Origin: an uncultured bacterium
GTDB lineage: Bacteria > Verrucomicrobiota > Lentisphaeria > Victivallales > UBA1829
Length of the DNA: 64,000 nucleotides
Direction: 5' to 3'
Assembly (NCBI GenBank): GCA_949297765.1
Contig: CASFTV010000014.1
Location: 1 to 64,000 of the forward strand
Every line of letters begins with the position of its first letter. The stretch's first letter is position 1. This document shows, piece after piece, positions 1 to 8,431 of the stretch. The position numbers and the translations under genes are program-made. The notes beneath the pieces are model-generated. The model saw nothing but the letters and a program-made list of their open reading frames with translations. It was not told where the DNA came from and did not search any database.

Positions 1-110
1 GAGATCTTGAATATATGCGCCTCAAGATTTTCAATCTGCCGAACAACAATCTCAAAATCATCATTTGAGGCGAGTTTTTCACAAACTGCAGAAGAGGCCT
101 TTTTTCTCAT
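1..110 (-). CDS. Partial unknown protein, start only
   Basis: A minus-strand frame begins with ATG at 110, inside the last codons of the PL22 gene (32-base overlap), and stays open to the window edge, giving about 36 visible codons. The visible protein begins MRKKASSAVCEKLASNDDF and continues as a charged, helix-like stretch rich in Glu, Ile and Asn, without signal peptide or membrane segment. There is no good ribosome site, so expression would rely on coupling to the lyase. I do not recognise the family. The overlap and amino-acid composition suggest a real gene rather than chance, but it is short and its end is not visible. Confidence 0.4.
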   Translation of the reverse strand, partial: MRKKASSAVCEKLASNDDFEIVVRQIENLEAHIFKI

Positions 111-1242
111 CCGCGGCGCAGCGGAAGACGGCCCGGTATCCGCTGCAGTCGCTTGTGAAATAAACATAGTTTCCCGCATGGTCGAAAATCGGATGCGGAT
201 GGGAACACTGACAGTTCCAGCTGGAGCCATGACGGCAGAGCGGGATCCAGTCAATGTGTTTCCGCTCCCAGTCAACCCGCTGAAGGGAAATCATCTCATG
301 TCCGCCGGGATTGTCAGGTTCACAGTAGTAGCCGTCTGAAACAAGAAGAGAACGGGAGTGCAGCGTGAAATGACCGTATCCGGTATAGGAGGCGGGAAGT
401 TCCAGCTCTGTCAGAGAACCGTCCTCCAGCACACATTTTCCGATAAAATAACGTCCGCCCGCCAGTTTTCCGTGATAAACGATCTCCTTCCCGTCTGCCG
501 TCCAGACTTCGTGGCAGACCCAGTCCTCCCGCTTCCGCCCGCCTTCCGCATTCCGCAGCCGGATGGACTTCTGCAACCTGTTGTCCCATAACCACATCCG
601 CCGAATTCCGCAATCCGACGGCCACTCATGGTTGTAAAGAATCCGTTCCGGATCCACCGGAGAAAACTGGACGTGAGTGATCCAGCTTCGGGGAACTTCG
701 ATGCACTGAAGTTCCTGTCCGGTCTCCGTGTCATAGATCCGGAGAAAACTCGACAGATTCATCGACTGCACACGTTCGTCGATCCTCAAATGCTCCGGAC
801 ACGCTTCTTCCCCCCAGAGCGCCTCCGCATCCACGGTCGGCACACAGAGCCGTTTCCCGTCCGCCGAAACGTGACAGAAGGCGGTCATCTGGCCGCGCGG
901 ATAGGTCGCCAGAACCCGGTCTTGCCCATTCGCAATCTGATGGATTTCCAACCCCTGAATATAATAAACAACATCGCGACGGTCATCCAGAACCACCGAC
1001 GCCTTTCCAAGTCCCCGATACGGCGTCCCGTCAAAATAAACATAACTCTTCAGAAATCCCTCTTTCTGAAAGGTCAGCTGCTCCACTTCGCCGGTTGCCA
1101 GATGCTTCCGGAAAAGATTCGGATTCCCTCCGTCGCAACTGCTGATAAAATAAAGTCTCTCATCGGAAACATTCAGACTCGACCCTGTGAAATACAGCAG
1201 CTGTGAATCCGCAAGTTCTTCCGACGTAAGCTGTTCCATCAT
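79..1242 (-). CDS. Oligogalacturonate lyase, PL22 family
   Basis: Predicted cytoplasmic seven-bladed beta-propeller lyase (387 residues) that splits unsaturated or saturated digalacturonate from pectin breakdown. The metal-site signature of PL22 is visible near the C terminus as Q345, H348 and H350 in 'QCSHPHP'; the spacing equals the Gln-x2-His-x-His manganese site of characterised Ogl enzymes, and H291 in 'GYGHF' is a plausible fourth ligand. Repeated blade motifs such as 'VYFTSD' and 'LYFISS' are present. Length matches the family (about 388). There is no signal peptide. I chose the ATG at 1242; an in-frame ATG at 1254 has a purine-rich box too close to it. It stands alone, downstream of the sugar operon and separated from it by a structured repeat. 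Confidence 0.85.
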   Translation of the reverse strand: MMEQLTSEELADSQLLYFTGSSLNVSDERLYFISSCDGGNPNLFRKHLATGEVEQLTFQKEGFLKSYVYFDGTPYRGLGKASVVLDDRRDVVYYIQGLEIHQIANGQDRVLATYPRGQMTAFCHVSADGKRLCVPTVDAEALWGEEACPEHLRIDERVQSMNLSSFLRIYDTETGQELQCIEVPRSWITHVQFSPVDPERILYNHEWPSDCGIRRMWLWDNRLQKSIRLRNAEGGRKREDWVCHEVWTADGKEIVYHGKLAGGRYFIGKCVLEDGSLTELELPASYTGYGHFTLHSRSLLVSDGYYCEPDNPGGHEMISLQRVDWERKHIDWIPLCRHGSSWNCQCSHPHPIFDHAGNYVYFTSDCSGYRAVFRCAADEKKGLFCSL

Positions 1243-1294
1243 GCTTCCCACCATCTTCCTTTCTCCATCAACGGTCTCTTCCGCATTTCAGAGC

Positions 1295-1388
1295 GGGAAA
1301 AATGCAGACGCATTTTTCCCGGGTCAAGGGCTTCGCCCTTGTCGCGGTCCGGCGGCGAGACGCCGGTCGTGCGGAGCACGAAATCTCC
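1295..1388. repeat. Four-hairpin intergenic repeat, copy 1
   Basis: About 94 bases that fold into four consecutive perfect hairpins: 1295-1305 with 1310-1320 (11 bp, 4-base loop), 1326-1331 with 1335-1340 (6 bp), 1349-1354 with 1361-1366 (6 bp, CCGGCG/CGCCGG) and 1368-1372 with 1376-1380 (5 bp). A second copy lies at 16346-16431 in the same orientation. Both end in GCACGAAAT. It lies between the end of the sugar operon and the PL22 gene. It resembles a REP-type palindromic unit; it could also end transcription or protect mRNA. Confidence 0.8.
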
Positions 1389-1417
1389 CGCGTTCCATCC
1401 CCTCTTCCCATCCCCTC

Positions 1418-2302
1418 TTACTCCATCATTTTCCTCATCCGCCCGACATCGGGAACGTAACGGGAAACGCCGACTCCGGGTTCATTCAGAATCCGAATTT
1501 CATTTTTGTTTCCGAATTGCGCGCGAATGCGATGGGCCAGTTCCAGAATCGAAACCGGTTCCTCCGATCCAATGTTGCAGACCTCTCCGGGCGTTCCCCG
1601 GACGAGCAGGGTAAACAGCGATTCCACCAGATCATCCGCTTCCATATAGCTGCGGATGGAGGACCCGTCGCCGCGGATCAGGATCGGAGAATTCTGTTCG
1701 CAGTCGCGCAGGAAATTTCCGGCCGCATAATGAAGATCGCGCGGGAGATACCGGCCGATGAAGCTGAAACAGCGGGCGATGAACACCTTCTGTCCCGAGT
1801 CCATGCAGAGTTTTTCCGCGTCCCGCTTTGCGATTCCATACTCTGTCACGGGCCGGCACGGAAACTCTTCCGGAATCCGTTCCAGATCCGGCGGCTGAAT
1901 TCCGTATACCGCGCCGGAACTGACAAACAGAAACCGCTCCGCGCCGCACTCTGCGGAACAGGCCAGAACATGCCGGGTTCCGTCCATGATAATGGAACGC
2001 ATCTTGCCCGGAGGGAGCGTGGTGACGGCGGGAGCCGCCGCATGAAGAACGGCATCAAAATGAACTGCGGGAAACGGAAAATGACGGATGTCTCCCGAAA
2101 GAAATTCCAGCCCGGGAAGGACGCAGAGTTCCGGCAACTGTTCCCGGAATGCACCACAGTTCCGGGCCAGAATCGTGAACCTCAGATCCGGGACCGGATG
2201 ACGGAGAAAATAATCCAGAATGCTTTTCCCGAAAAAACCAGTTCCGCCGGTCAGCAGAATCCGTTTTCCTGTCAGTGCATCGACGATCTCCCGCTTCAGC
2301 AT
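1418..2302 (-). CDS. NAD(P)-dependent sugar reductase/epimerase (SDR), YerF-like by context
   Basis: Extended short-chain dehydrogenase of 294 residues. The nucleotide-binding loop GGTGFFG is at residues 19-25, the catalytic serine region 'FVSSGAVYG' near 128, and the Tyr-Lys pair at Y155 and K159 ('YGIAK'). Family members reduce or epimerise nucleotide-linked keto sugars. It is the last gene of the CDP-sugar operon, 13 bases after the glycosyltransferase stop. In Yersinia the last step to CDP-yersiniose is made by the SDR YerF, acting after YerE; position and fold make that role plausible here, but sequence alone cannot tell it from other CDP-hexose reductases such as abequose synthase. The ATG at 2302 has a GGGGAAA box 5-8 bases upstream; a longer frame would overlap the previous gene. 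Confidence 0.75.
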   Translation of the reverse strand: MLKREIVDALTGKRILLTGGTGFFGKSILDYFLRHPVPDLRFTILARNCGAFREQLPELCVLPGLEFLSGDIRHFPFPAVHFDAVLHAAAPAVTTLPPGKMRSIIMDGTRHVLACSAECGAERFLFVSSGAVYGIQPPDLERIPEEFPCRPVTEYGIAKRDAEKLCMDSGQKVFIARCFSFIGRYLPRDLHYAAGNFLRDCEQNSPILIRGDGSSIRSYMEADDLVESLFTLLVRGTPGEVCNIGSEEPVSILELAHRIRAQFGNKNEIRILNEPGVGVSRYVPDVGRMRKMME

Positions 2303-2315
2303 TGCCGTTTCCCCG

Positions 2316-3254
2316 TCACTCGTCGAAATTGATCCGCTCTTCCTCAATGACCAGCGGTTTGTTTTTCACCTGTGTCCAGACCGCGCCCAGATATTCGCCG
2401 ATCAGTCCGATGAAGAAGAGCTGAACCGCCGAGAAAAAGAACATGCCGATGACCAGCGGAGCCAGTCCCAGCTGGAACGTGTTCCACCAGATCAGCTTCA
2501 GCACCAGATAGAGCAGCGCGACCAGCAGACTGCCGAATCCGAGAAAAATTCCCGCGAACACCGCCAGCCGGAGCGGCAGCTTCGTATGATTGACAAATCC
2601 GGTCATCGCCATGTCATACAGCGTGAGGAAATTGTTATGAGTCCGTCCGTGCTTTCGTTTCTCCTGAATGAACGGCACCTCGACGCGGCGGAACCCGATT
2701 TCACTGACCAGTCCCCGGAAGTACGGATACGGATCGTGAAATTTGCGCAGCGCGTCGATAAACACCCGGTCATAGAGTCCGAATCCGGTGAAGCGCGGAA
2801 TGACCGTTTCTCCGGGTGCGGCGGTCCCGAGCAGTTTATAGTAAAGTCTCCGGACCGCTTCCAGAAGAGGATTCGCCCGTGTTCCGCTCCGGACTCCGCA
2901 GACGACCTTGAATCCCTCTTCCCACTTCCGGAGAAAGGTCTCCATCAGTTCGGGCGGTTCCTGAAGATCCGTGCACAGGCTGATGACGGCGTCTCCGGAG
3001 GTGTTCAGCAGCGCATTGAACGGAGACCGGATATGTCCGAAGTTGTTCGAATTGAAGATGACTTTGAATTTCCGATCGCGGAGGGCGATGGCGCGGAGAA
3101 TATCCCGGGAGCCGTCGGTGGAGCAGTTGTCCGCAAGGACAAATTCATAGTCGTACTGCGGAAACTTCTTCAGAACGGCCAGACAGCGCGTATAAAACTC
3201 CTCCAGATTCTCCGCCTCGTTGTAGCAGCCGCCCGCAATGCTGATTTTTTTCAT
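2316..3254 (-). CDS. Family 2 glycosyltransferase, GtrB/ArnC-like, with two membrane helices
   Basis: Membrane-bound GT2 enzyme of 312 residues. The N-terminal GT-A domain shows 'CYNEAENL' at 10-17, 'DNCSTDGS' at 42-49 and the metal-binding 'TDLQEPPE' around D96; two hydrophobic helices lie at about 227-255 and 262-292, as in polyisoprenyl-phosphate sugar transferases (GtrB, ArnC, DPM1). Such proteins transfer a sugar from a nucleotide donor to a lipid carrier for later use in O-antigen or lipid decoration. The ATG at 3254 overlaps the upstream TGA by four bases (ATGA) and has AAGGAG upstream. In this operon the donor could be the CDP-sugar made by its neighbours; this is inference, as the family more often uses UDP-sugars. 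Confidence 0.85.
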   Translation of the reverse strand: MKKISIAGGCYNEAENLEEFYTRCLAVLKKFPQYDYEFVLADNCSTDGSRDILRAIALRDRKFKVIFNSNNFGHIRSPFNALLNTSGDAVISLCTDLQEPPELMETFLRKWEEGFKVVCGVRSGTRANPLLEAVRRLYYKLLGTAAPGETVIPRFTGFGLYDRVFIDALRKFHDPYPYFRGLVSEIGFRRVEVPFIQEKRKHGRTHNNFLTLYDMAMTGFVNHTKLPLRLAVFAGIFLGFGSLLVALLYLVLKLIWWNTFQLGLAPLVIGMFFFSAVQLFFIGLIGEYLGAVWTQVKNKPLVIEEERINFDE

Positions 3255-5050
3255 CGCAACTCCTTGTCCCGCAGTGTCGGGATCCACATGTTCCTCTTGA
3301 GTTCCTCTTCCGGAAGGAAGGGCGCGAGATCCTCCAGCGGACGCGATACCATCCGTCCGTCCGGAAGACGCACGGATGCCGCTTTCGGCCCGAGCTCCTC
3401 CATCGGATCGGTCATCACCTCGCAGAAAACCGCCCCCGGCTCCGCAAGGATCTCCGGGAGCCGCTGTTCCGCCTCGCGGTTGGTCCGCAGACGAAACGTT
3501 TTCATCCCGTAAGCCGCGGCGATTCTCCGCATCGCCGGAAGCACCACTCCGGATTCCGCGGTCGATCCGACAAAATGTCCTTCGAAAAACGCCTTCTGAG
3601 TCAGTTTGATCGACAGGTACCCCGCGTTGTTGTACATGAAAATCTTAATCGGAAACCCTCCGTTCAGAATGGTCTGCAGCTCCTGAAGGTTCATCTGGAT
3701 GCTTCCGTCGCCGGTGATGCAGACCACCTCCCGTCCCGGAGCGGCGGCCGCCGCTCCGATCGCCGCCGGAAGATCGTATCCCATCGCCGCGCAGCCGACG
3801 TTGGCGACCATCCGCATCCCCTCCCGCACCGGAAGCGCCTGACAGGTACTCGTATACGCCGTTCCGTTCCCCGTCACCACCACGCAGTCCGGTTTCAGAA
3901 AGCGCGACAGCAGCTCCGGAAACGCATAACTGCTGACATAATCGGTCCGGTTCCGGTGCTCGGGCAGAACCGCCGGATACGTTTTCCGGAGACGCCGGCA
4001 GTACTCCAGCCATTTCCGCTTCTCCGGAATCTCCGTTCCCTCCAGCGCCCGGAGAAAATCCCCCGCGTCGGCATGGATCCCGAGATCGACCCGGAACGTG
4101 GGCTTTGCAAGCTCCGCCGCGTCCGCATCCACCATGATCCGCCGGGCCGCCCGGGCAAACGTGGAAAAACTGTATCCCGTCTGACGGATGTTCATCCGGC
4201 TGCCGATCACCAGAAGAAGATCCGCATTCTGCAGAATGAAATTCGCCGCCCGCCCCCCGACAATTCCGGGCCGTCCGAAAAAGTACGGAAACTCCGACGG
4301 CAGAAGATCCAGTCCGGAGATCGCCGTCAGAACCGGAATCTTCCAGCGGAGAGCCGTTTCCCGGAACAGGTCGACCGCATCCGCGGACCGGATCCCGGAA
4401 CCGGCAAACAGAACCGGACGCTCCGCTTTGCGAAGCTCTTCCACCACCGTTTCCGCATCGCTTTTTTTCAGACGGGGAAGAGGATCTTCCTCCGTGTCAT
4501 ATCCCGGGAGCGTGTCCGGATCGACCTCCGCTGCCTGAACGTCCAGCGGAATGTCCAGCCAGACCGGGCCGGGCCGTCCCGTCATCGCCAGATAACACGC
4601 CCGCTCCAGATGGTAGCGGATCTCCCGCGGCTCCTTGACTTCCGCCGCATATTTCGTGATCGGGCGGACAATGTCCACAATGTTGATCTCCTGATCCCCG
4701 AGCTGCCGCAGCTTGAGTTCCGGATAGCTGCTGAGCATCGTTTCGGTCCGGATCTGCCCGGAGAGGACGATCATCGGGACGGAATCGACCCACGCTCCCA
4801 TCACTCCGGTCACGGCGTTGGTTCCTCCCGGCCCGCTTGTGACGCAGACCAGTGCGGGAATTCCCGCAACACGCGCATACGCTTCTGCCGCAATCGCGCA
4901 GGCCTGCTCATGAAGATTGCAGAGCCAGCGGATCCGCGGCTCGCGTGAAATCGCGTCGTCCAGATGCATCGCCCCTCCGCCGGTGATCAGGAAGGCCTGA
5001 CGGACTCCCCAGTCGGCAAGAGTGCGGAACAGATAGTCGCTCGCCCTCAT
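3251..5050 (-). CDS. ThDP-dependent acetolactate-synthase-like enzyme, YerE-like candidate
   Basis: Thiamine-diphosphate enzyme of 599 residues with the three domains of the acetohydroxyacid synthase family: the N-terminal domain carries the catalytic glutamate E48 ('LHEQA'), the centre has a nucleotide-type fold that binds FAD in relatives, and the C-terminal domain has the ThDP/Mg motif GDGS at 447-450 ending in N474-N475. Taken alone it would be called acetolactate synthase. It sits between rfbH and a glycosyltransferase with four-base overlaps on both sides, which is the context of Yersinia YerE, the enzyme that adds a two-carbon unit from pyruvate to C4 of CDP-3,6-dideoxy-4-keto-glucose. 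No acetolactate synthase small subunit or branched-chain amino-acid genes are nearby. The function is inferred from context. Confidence 0.78.
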   Translation of the reverse strand: MRASDYLFRTLADWGVRQAFLITGGGAMHLDDAISREPRIRWLCNLHEQACAIAAEAYARVAGIPALVCVTSGPGGTNAVTGVMGAWVDSVPMIVLSGQIRTETMLSSYPELKLRQLGDQEINIVDIVRPITKYAAEVKEPREIRYHLERACYLAMTGRPGPVWLDIPLDVQAAEVDPDTLPGYDTEEDPLPRLKKSDAETVVEELRKAERPVLFAGSGIRSADAVDLFRETALRWKIPVLTAISGLDLLPSEFPYFFGRPGIVGGRAANFILQNADLLLVIGSRMNIRQTGYSFSTFARAARRIMVDADAAELAKPTFRVDLGIHADAGDFLRALEGTEIPEKRKWLEYCRRLRKTYPAVLPEHRNRTDYVSSYAFPELLSRFLKPDCVVVTGNGTAYTSTCQALPVREGMRMVANVGCAAMGYDLPAAIGAAAAAPGREVVCITGDGSIQMNLQELQTILNGGFPIKIFMYNNAGYLSIKLTQKAFFEGHFVGSTAESGVVLPAMRRIAAAYGMKTFRLRTNREAEQRLPEILAEPGAVFCEVMTDPMEELGPKAASVRLPDGRMVSRPLEDLAPFLPEEELKRNMWIPTLRDKELR

Positions 5051-6390
5051 TGCCGCTCCTCCCCGCAGCAGGAGCGGATGACGCCGGCCATGTACTCCAG
5101 CCGTTCCCTGTCCATGCCCGGATAGACGCCGATCCAGAATGCGTTGTTCATCAGCAGATCTGTCTGTTCCAGCGAGCCGGAAACGCGGTAGTCGGTTCCC
5201 TCCTTCAGCGCTTCAACACAGGGATGGCGGATCAGGTTGCCCGCGAACAGATTCCGCGTCTGCACACCGGACTCCTCCAGCCGGGCGACCAGTCCGTTCC
5301 GCGTGAACGGCGCATCCTCCGCCACTGTAATCAGAAAGCCGAAGTAGGAGGGATCGCTCTCCGGAAGGATGGAAAGATACCGCAGGTGCGGGACACCGTT
5401 CAGCATATCGAGCAGATACCGGAAATTCTCTTTCCGCTTCCGCACAAATTCCGGGAGCTTTTCCAGCTGGGCGCAGCCGACCGCCGCCTGCAGATCGGTC
5501 ATCTTGAGATTGTAGCCGAAGTGACGGTAGACGTATTTGTGGTCATATCCGCGCGGAAGGGTTCCGAACTGCCCGGAGAAGCGTTTTCCGCAGCGGTTGT
5601 CGACTCCCGGCGGACAGGTGCAGTCCCGCCCCCAGTCGCGCATCGAAAGAAGAATCCGGTGCAGAAGCGGATCCGCCGTGTAGACCGCTCCCCCTTCACC
5701 GGTGGTCATGTGGTGGGGCGGATAAAAACTGGAAGTCCCGATGTCGCCCCACGTTCCGGTCAGACGTCCTTCATAACGGGAGCCGAGCGCATCGCAGTTG
5801 TCCTCGATCAGCCACAGTCCGTGGCGGTCGCAGAACTCCCGGACCGCGCGGAGAGGAAACGGATTGCCGAGCGTGTGCGCCAGCATGACCGCCCGGGTCC
5901 GTTCGCTGAACGCCTCTTCCAGTTTCGACGGGTCCACATTCGCCGTGGCGGCATCCACATCCACGAAAACCGGAACGGCGCCGTACTGCACGATCGGAGA
6001 AACCGTTGTCGGAAAACCGGCGGCAACGGTGATGACCTCATCTCCCCGCAGGATGCGCCGCTCCCCCAGAAGCGGAGAGGTCAGCGCCATGAACGCCAGA
6101 AGATTCGCCGAAGAACCGGAATTCACCAGAAGCGCAAACGGAAGCCCGAGATACTTTGCCAGTTCCCGTTCCAGCTGTTCCGCATACCGTCCGCCGGTCA
6201 GCCAGAACTCCAGACATGAATCCGCAAGATTGCAAAGCTCCTTCTCGTCGAAGACCCGTCCCGCGTACCGGATGCGCGATTCTCCCGGACGGAACGGCTC
6301 CGCCGCCTCCGGCGCGTGGACCATTCTCCAGTATTCCCGGATCTTTTCCAGAATCTCATCATGCAGTTTCTGCGCGGCTATTCGATCCAT
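5047..6390 (-). CDS. rfbH: CDP-4-keto-6-deoxyglucose 3-dehydrase (E1), RfbH/DdhC
   Basis: PMP-dependent, iron-sulfur dehydrase of 447 residues that removes the C3 hydroxyl of CDP-4-keto-6-deoxy-D-glucose. It belongs to the DegT aminotransferase fold, but the usual PLP lysine is replaced by histidine (H226 in 'YPPHHMT'), the hallmark of E1. The [2Fe-2S] motif C-X57-C-X1-C-X7-C is present exactly at C199, C257, C259 and C267, so assignment is firm. E1 needs a reductase partner (E3, DdhD/AscD type), which is not in the window. It overlaps rfbG by 13 bases and the ThDP enzyme by four bases (ATGA). Confidence 0.95.
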   Translation of the reverse strand: MDRIAAQKLHDEILEKIREYWRMVHAPEAAEPFRPGESRIRYAGRVFDEKELCNLADSCLEFWLTGGRYAEQLERELAKYLGLPFALLVNSGSSANLLAFMALTSPLLGERRILRGDEVITVAAGFPTTVSPIVQYGAVPVFVDVDAATANVDPSKLEEAFSERTRAVMLAHTLGNPFPLRAVREFCDRHGLWLIEDNCDALGSRYEGRLTGTWGDIGTSSFYPPHHMTTGEGGAVYTADPLLHRILLSMRDWGRDCTCPPGVDNRCGKRFSGQFGTLPRGYDHKYVYRHFGYNLKMTDLQAAVGCAQLEKLPEFVRKRKENFRYLLDMLNGVPHLRYLSILPESDPSYFGFLITVAEDAPFTRNGLVARLEESGVQTRNLFAGNLIRHPCVEALKEGTDYRVSGSLEQTDLLMNNAFWIGVYPGMDRERLEYMAGVIRSCCGEERQ

Positions 6391-7469
6391 TGCACACCTT
6401 TCCGTTTCGCCGATTCCAAGTAGGCATCAAGATCTTCTGCGCTGCGCACGGTTCCCTCCGTATAGAACGCGCGATACCAGAGCGCGGTCCGCCGGAACGT
6501 TTCCTCCGGGTCCCATACGCTGTGCCATCCGAGCTCCCGGACCGCTTTTGAACAGTCCAGACGGAGACGATGCGCCTCATGCGGCGTTCCCTTGTTTTTC
6601 GGACGGACCCGGATCTTGTCCCAGTGCCGCGCAAGCGCCTGTGCAAGCTGTGCGACGGTCAGAGGCCGGTCGTCCTCCGGCCCGAAATTCCATGCGTCGG
6701 CTGCGCGCGTTTCTCCGTCCAGCAGCTTTTCCCCGAGCAGGAGATATCCGCCGAGCGGATCAAGCACATGCTGCCACGGACGGGTCGCATCCGGACTTTG
6801 AATCTCCTCCACGCGTTCTTCCGCCGCCGCGCGGGCAAGATCCGGCACCAGACGGTTTTCCGCCCAGTCTCCTCCGCCGATCGCATTTCCCGCCCGTCCG
6901 CTTGCCAGCAGCACCCGATGGTGTTTCCCGTATTCGTCGGGATGGAAGAAGGAGCGGCGGTAGCAGGAGAGCACAAGTTCCATGCATCCCTTCGACGCAC
7001 TGTACGGATCATATCCGCCCATCGGGTCCGTCTCCCGGTATCCGCGTTCCCACTCCCGGTTTTCGTAGCATTTGTCCGAGCTGACCGCCACGACCGCACG
7101 GACGGAATCCGCTGCCCGGACCGCTTCCAGAACATTGACGGTCCCCCCCACATTGACGGCGAAGGTTCCGGCGGGATCCTCATAGGAACGCAGCACCAGC
7201 GGCTGCGCCGCCAGATGAAACACCATCTCCGGCTGAAACTCGCGGAACAGCTTCCGGAGGTGCTGGGCGTCCCGGATGTCGCCGTATTCCGACCGGAGAT
7301 CCGGATGGAGCAGCTCGAAGTGGCGCGAGTTTCCCGTTCCCGGAAGCGAGAACCCGCAGACCTCCGCTCCGAGACGAGTCAGCCAGAGCGAGAGCCAGGA
7401 GCCTTTGAATCCGGTGTGACCGGTCACCAGAACTCTCCTCCCGTTGTAGCAGTCGCGGAACATCTTCAT
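6378..7469 (-). CDS. rfbG: CDP-glucose 4,6-dehydratase
   Basis: NAD-dependent SDR of 363 residues converting CDP-glucose to CDP-4-keto-6-deoxyglucose. The Rossmann motif 'GHTGFKGSW' at 17-25 is typical of the CDP-glucose dehydratase group, and the catalytic Tyr-Lys motif appears as 'YSASK'. Length agrees with RfbG/DdhB (about 360). I chose the ATG at 7469 because it overlaps the rfbF stop in an ATGA arrangement; a second ATG two codons later is also possible, and longer frames would lie inside rfbF. Second step of the operon pathway. Confidence 0.93.
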   Translation of the reverse strand: MKMFRDCYNGRRVLVTGHTGFKGSWLSLWLTRLGAEVCGFSLPGTGNSRHFELLHPDLRSEYGDIRDAQHLRKLFREFQPEMVFHLAAQPLVLRSYEDPAGTFAVNVGGTVNVLEAVRAADSVRAVVAVSSDKCYENREWERGYRETDPMGGYDPYSASKGCMELVLSCYRRSFFHPDEYGKHHRVLLASGRAGNAIGGGDWAENRLVPDLARAAAEERVEEIQSPDATRPWQHVLDPLGGYLLLGEKLLDGETRAADAWNFGPEDDRPLTVAQLAQALARHWDKIRVRPKNKGTPHEAHRLRLDCSKAVRELGWHSVWDPEETFRRTALWYRAFYTEGTVRSAEDLDAYLESAKRKGVQWIE

Positions 7470-8281
7470 TTCCAGTGCCGTGTCCACGGCGCATTGCCGG
7501 ATTTCCAGAGTTCGTTGAGGAGGGCGTGTTCGCGGGGTGTGTCCATGCACTGCCAGAATCCTTCGTGCCGGAAGACCTGAAGCTGCCGGTCGGCGACGGC
7601 CCGGCACATGGGTTCCCGTTCGAATACAAGGTCTTTCTCCGTTGTCAGATAGCGGTCGGCGAATTCCCGTTTGAGGACCATGTAGCCGCCGTTGATGTAG
7701 CCTTGGGTTTTTGCCGGTTTTTCTTCGAATCCGGTGACGAGGTCTCCGCGGAGAGTCATTTCTCCGAACCGGGCGGCGGGATGGATCGCGGTCACGGTTG
7801 CCAGCTTGCCCGATTCCCGGTGATGGCGGTAGAGTTCGCGGATGTCCAGATCGGTGACGCTGTCTCCGTAGGTAAGGAAGAAATCCCGGTCGTCCGGGGC
7901 GAGGTAGCGGATGGCGCGGCCCACGCGTCCGCCGGTCATGGTGTCGAGTCCGGTTCCGGCCAGAGTGACCTCCCAGTCATCCTCGTCGGTGTCTCCGTAA
8001 AACCGGATTTCGGGGTGATGCCCGAGTCTCAGGGTCGCATCGGAGGTCCGCAGATGGTAATTCACGAAGTAGTCCGCGAAGATCTCCCGCTTGTAGCCCA
8101 GGCAGAGAATGAACCGGCGCACTCCGAATGCCGCATAGGTTTTCATGATGTGCCACAGAATCGGCTGTTCTCCGATCGGCACCATGGGTTTCGGAAGCAG
8201 TTCGGTCACTTCCCGCAGACGGGTCCCTTTGCCTCCGCACAGGATGATGACGGGGGGGATTTGTTCCGTTTTCCTCTTCAC
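7466..8281 (-). CDS. rfbF: Glucose-1-phosphate cytidylyltransferase
   Basis: Nucleotidyltransferase of 271 residues making CDP-glucose from CTP and glucose-1-phosphate, the entry step of the CDP-deoxysugar route. The signature 'LCGGKGTRL' followed by 'LPKPM' is near the N terminus, and 'TYGDSVTD' supplies the metal-binding aspartate region; RfbF proteins are about 257 residues. I chose the GTG at 8281: it has AGGAG eight bases upstream, and the candidate promoter at 8318-8345 places the transcript start at or after the alternative ATG at 8317, which lacks a ribosome site. First gene of the operon. Confidence 0.92.
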   Translation of the reverse strand: MKRKTEQIPPVIILCGGKGTRLREVTELLPKPMVPIGEQPILWHIMKTYAAFGVRRFILCLGYKREIFADYFVNYHLRTSDATLRLGHHPEIRFYGDTDEDDWEVTLAGTGLDTMTGGRVGRAIRYLAPDDRDFFLTYGDSVTDLDIRELYRHHRESGKLATVTAIHPAARFGEMTLRGDLVTGFEEKPAKTQGYINGGYMVLKREFADRYLTTEKDLVFEREPMCRAVADRQLQVFRHEGFWQCMDTPREHALLNELWKSGNAPWTRHWK

Positions 8282-8317
8282 TCGATCGGCTCCTGAATGG
8301 TTTTCCTGTTTTTTCAT

Positions 8318-8345
8318 AATATAAACAATCCGGGACAAGTTTCAA
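8318..8345 (-). promoter_or_regulatory. Candidate sigma-70 promoter of the CDP-sugar operon
   Basis: On the minus strand TTGAAA (8345-8340) and TATATT (8323-8318) are separated by 16 bases. The -10 lies 37 bases before the GTG start of rfbF, a spacing like that of the other promoters read in this window. Confidence 0.6.
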
Positions 8346-8431
8346 ATGCAATCCGCTGAATTTGTCCAACAGATTTTCAGGCGGAGGGGATTCTCCGCGG
8401 GCCGGGGAAGGGGGATTCCGGGAAAATGGTC

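Noticed and set aside
3251-5050. Plain acetolactate synthase for branched-chain amino acids
   Set aside because: No small subunit or ilv genes are near, and it overlaps rfbH and a glycosyltransferase; a role in the sugar route is more likely.
8281-8338. Longer rfbF from an upstream start
   Set aside because: The ATG at 8317 lacks a ribosome site and would fall at or before the predicted transcript start; the added residues do not fit the family.
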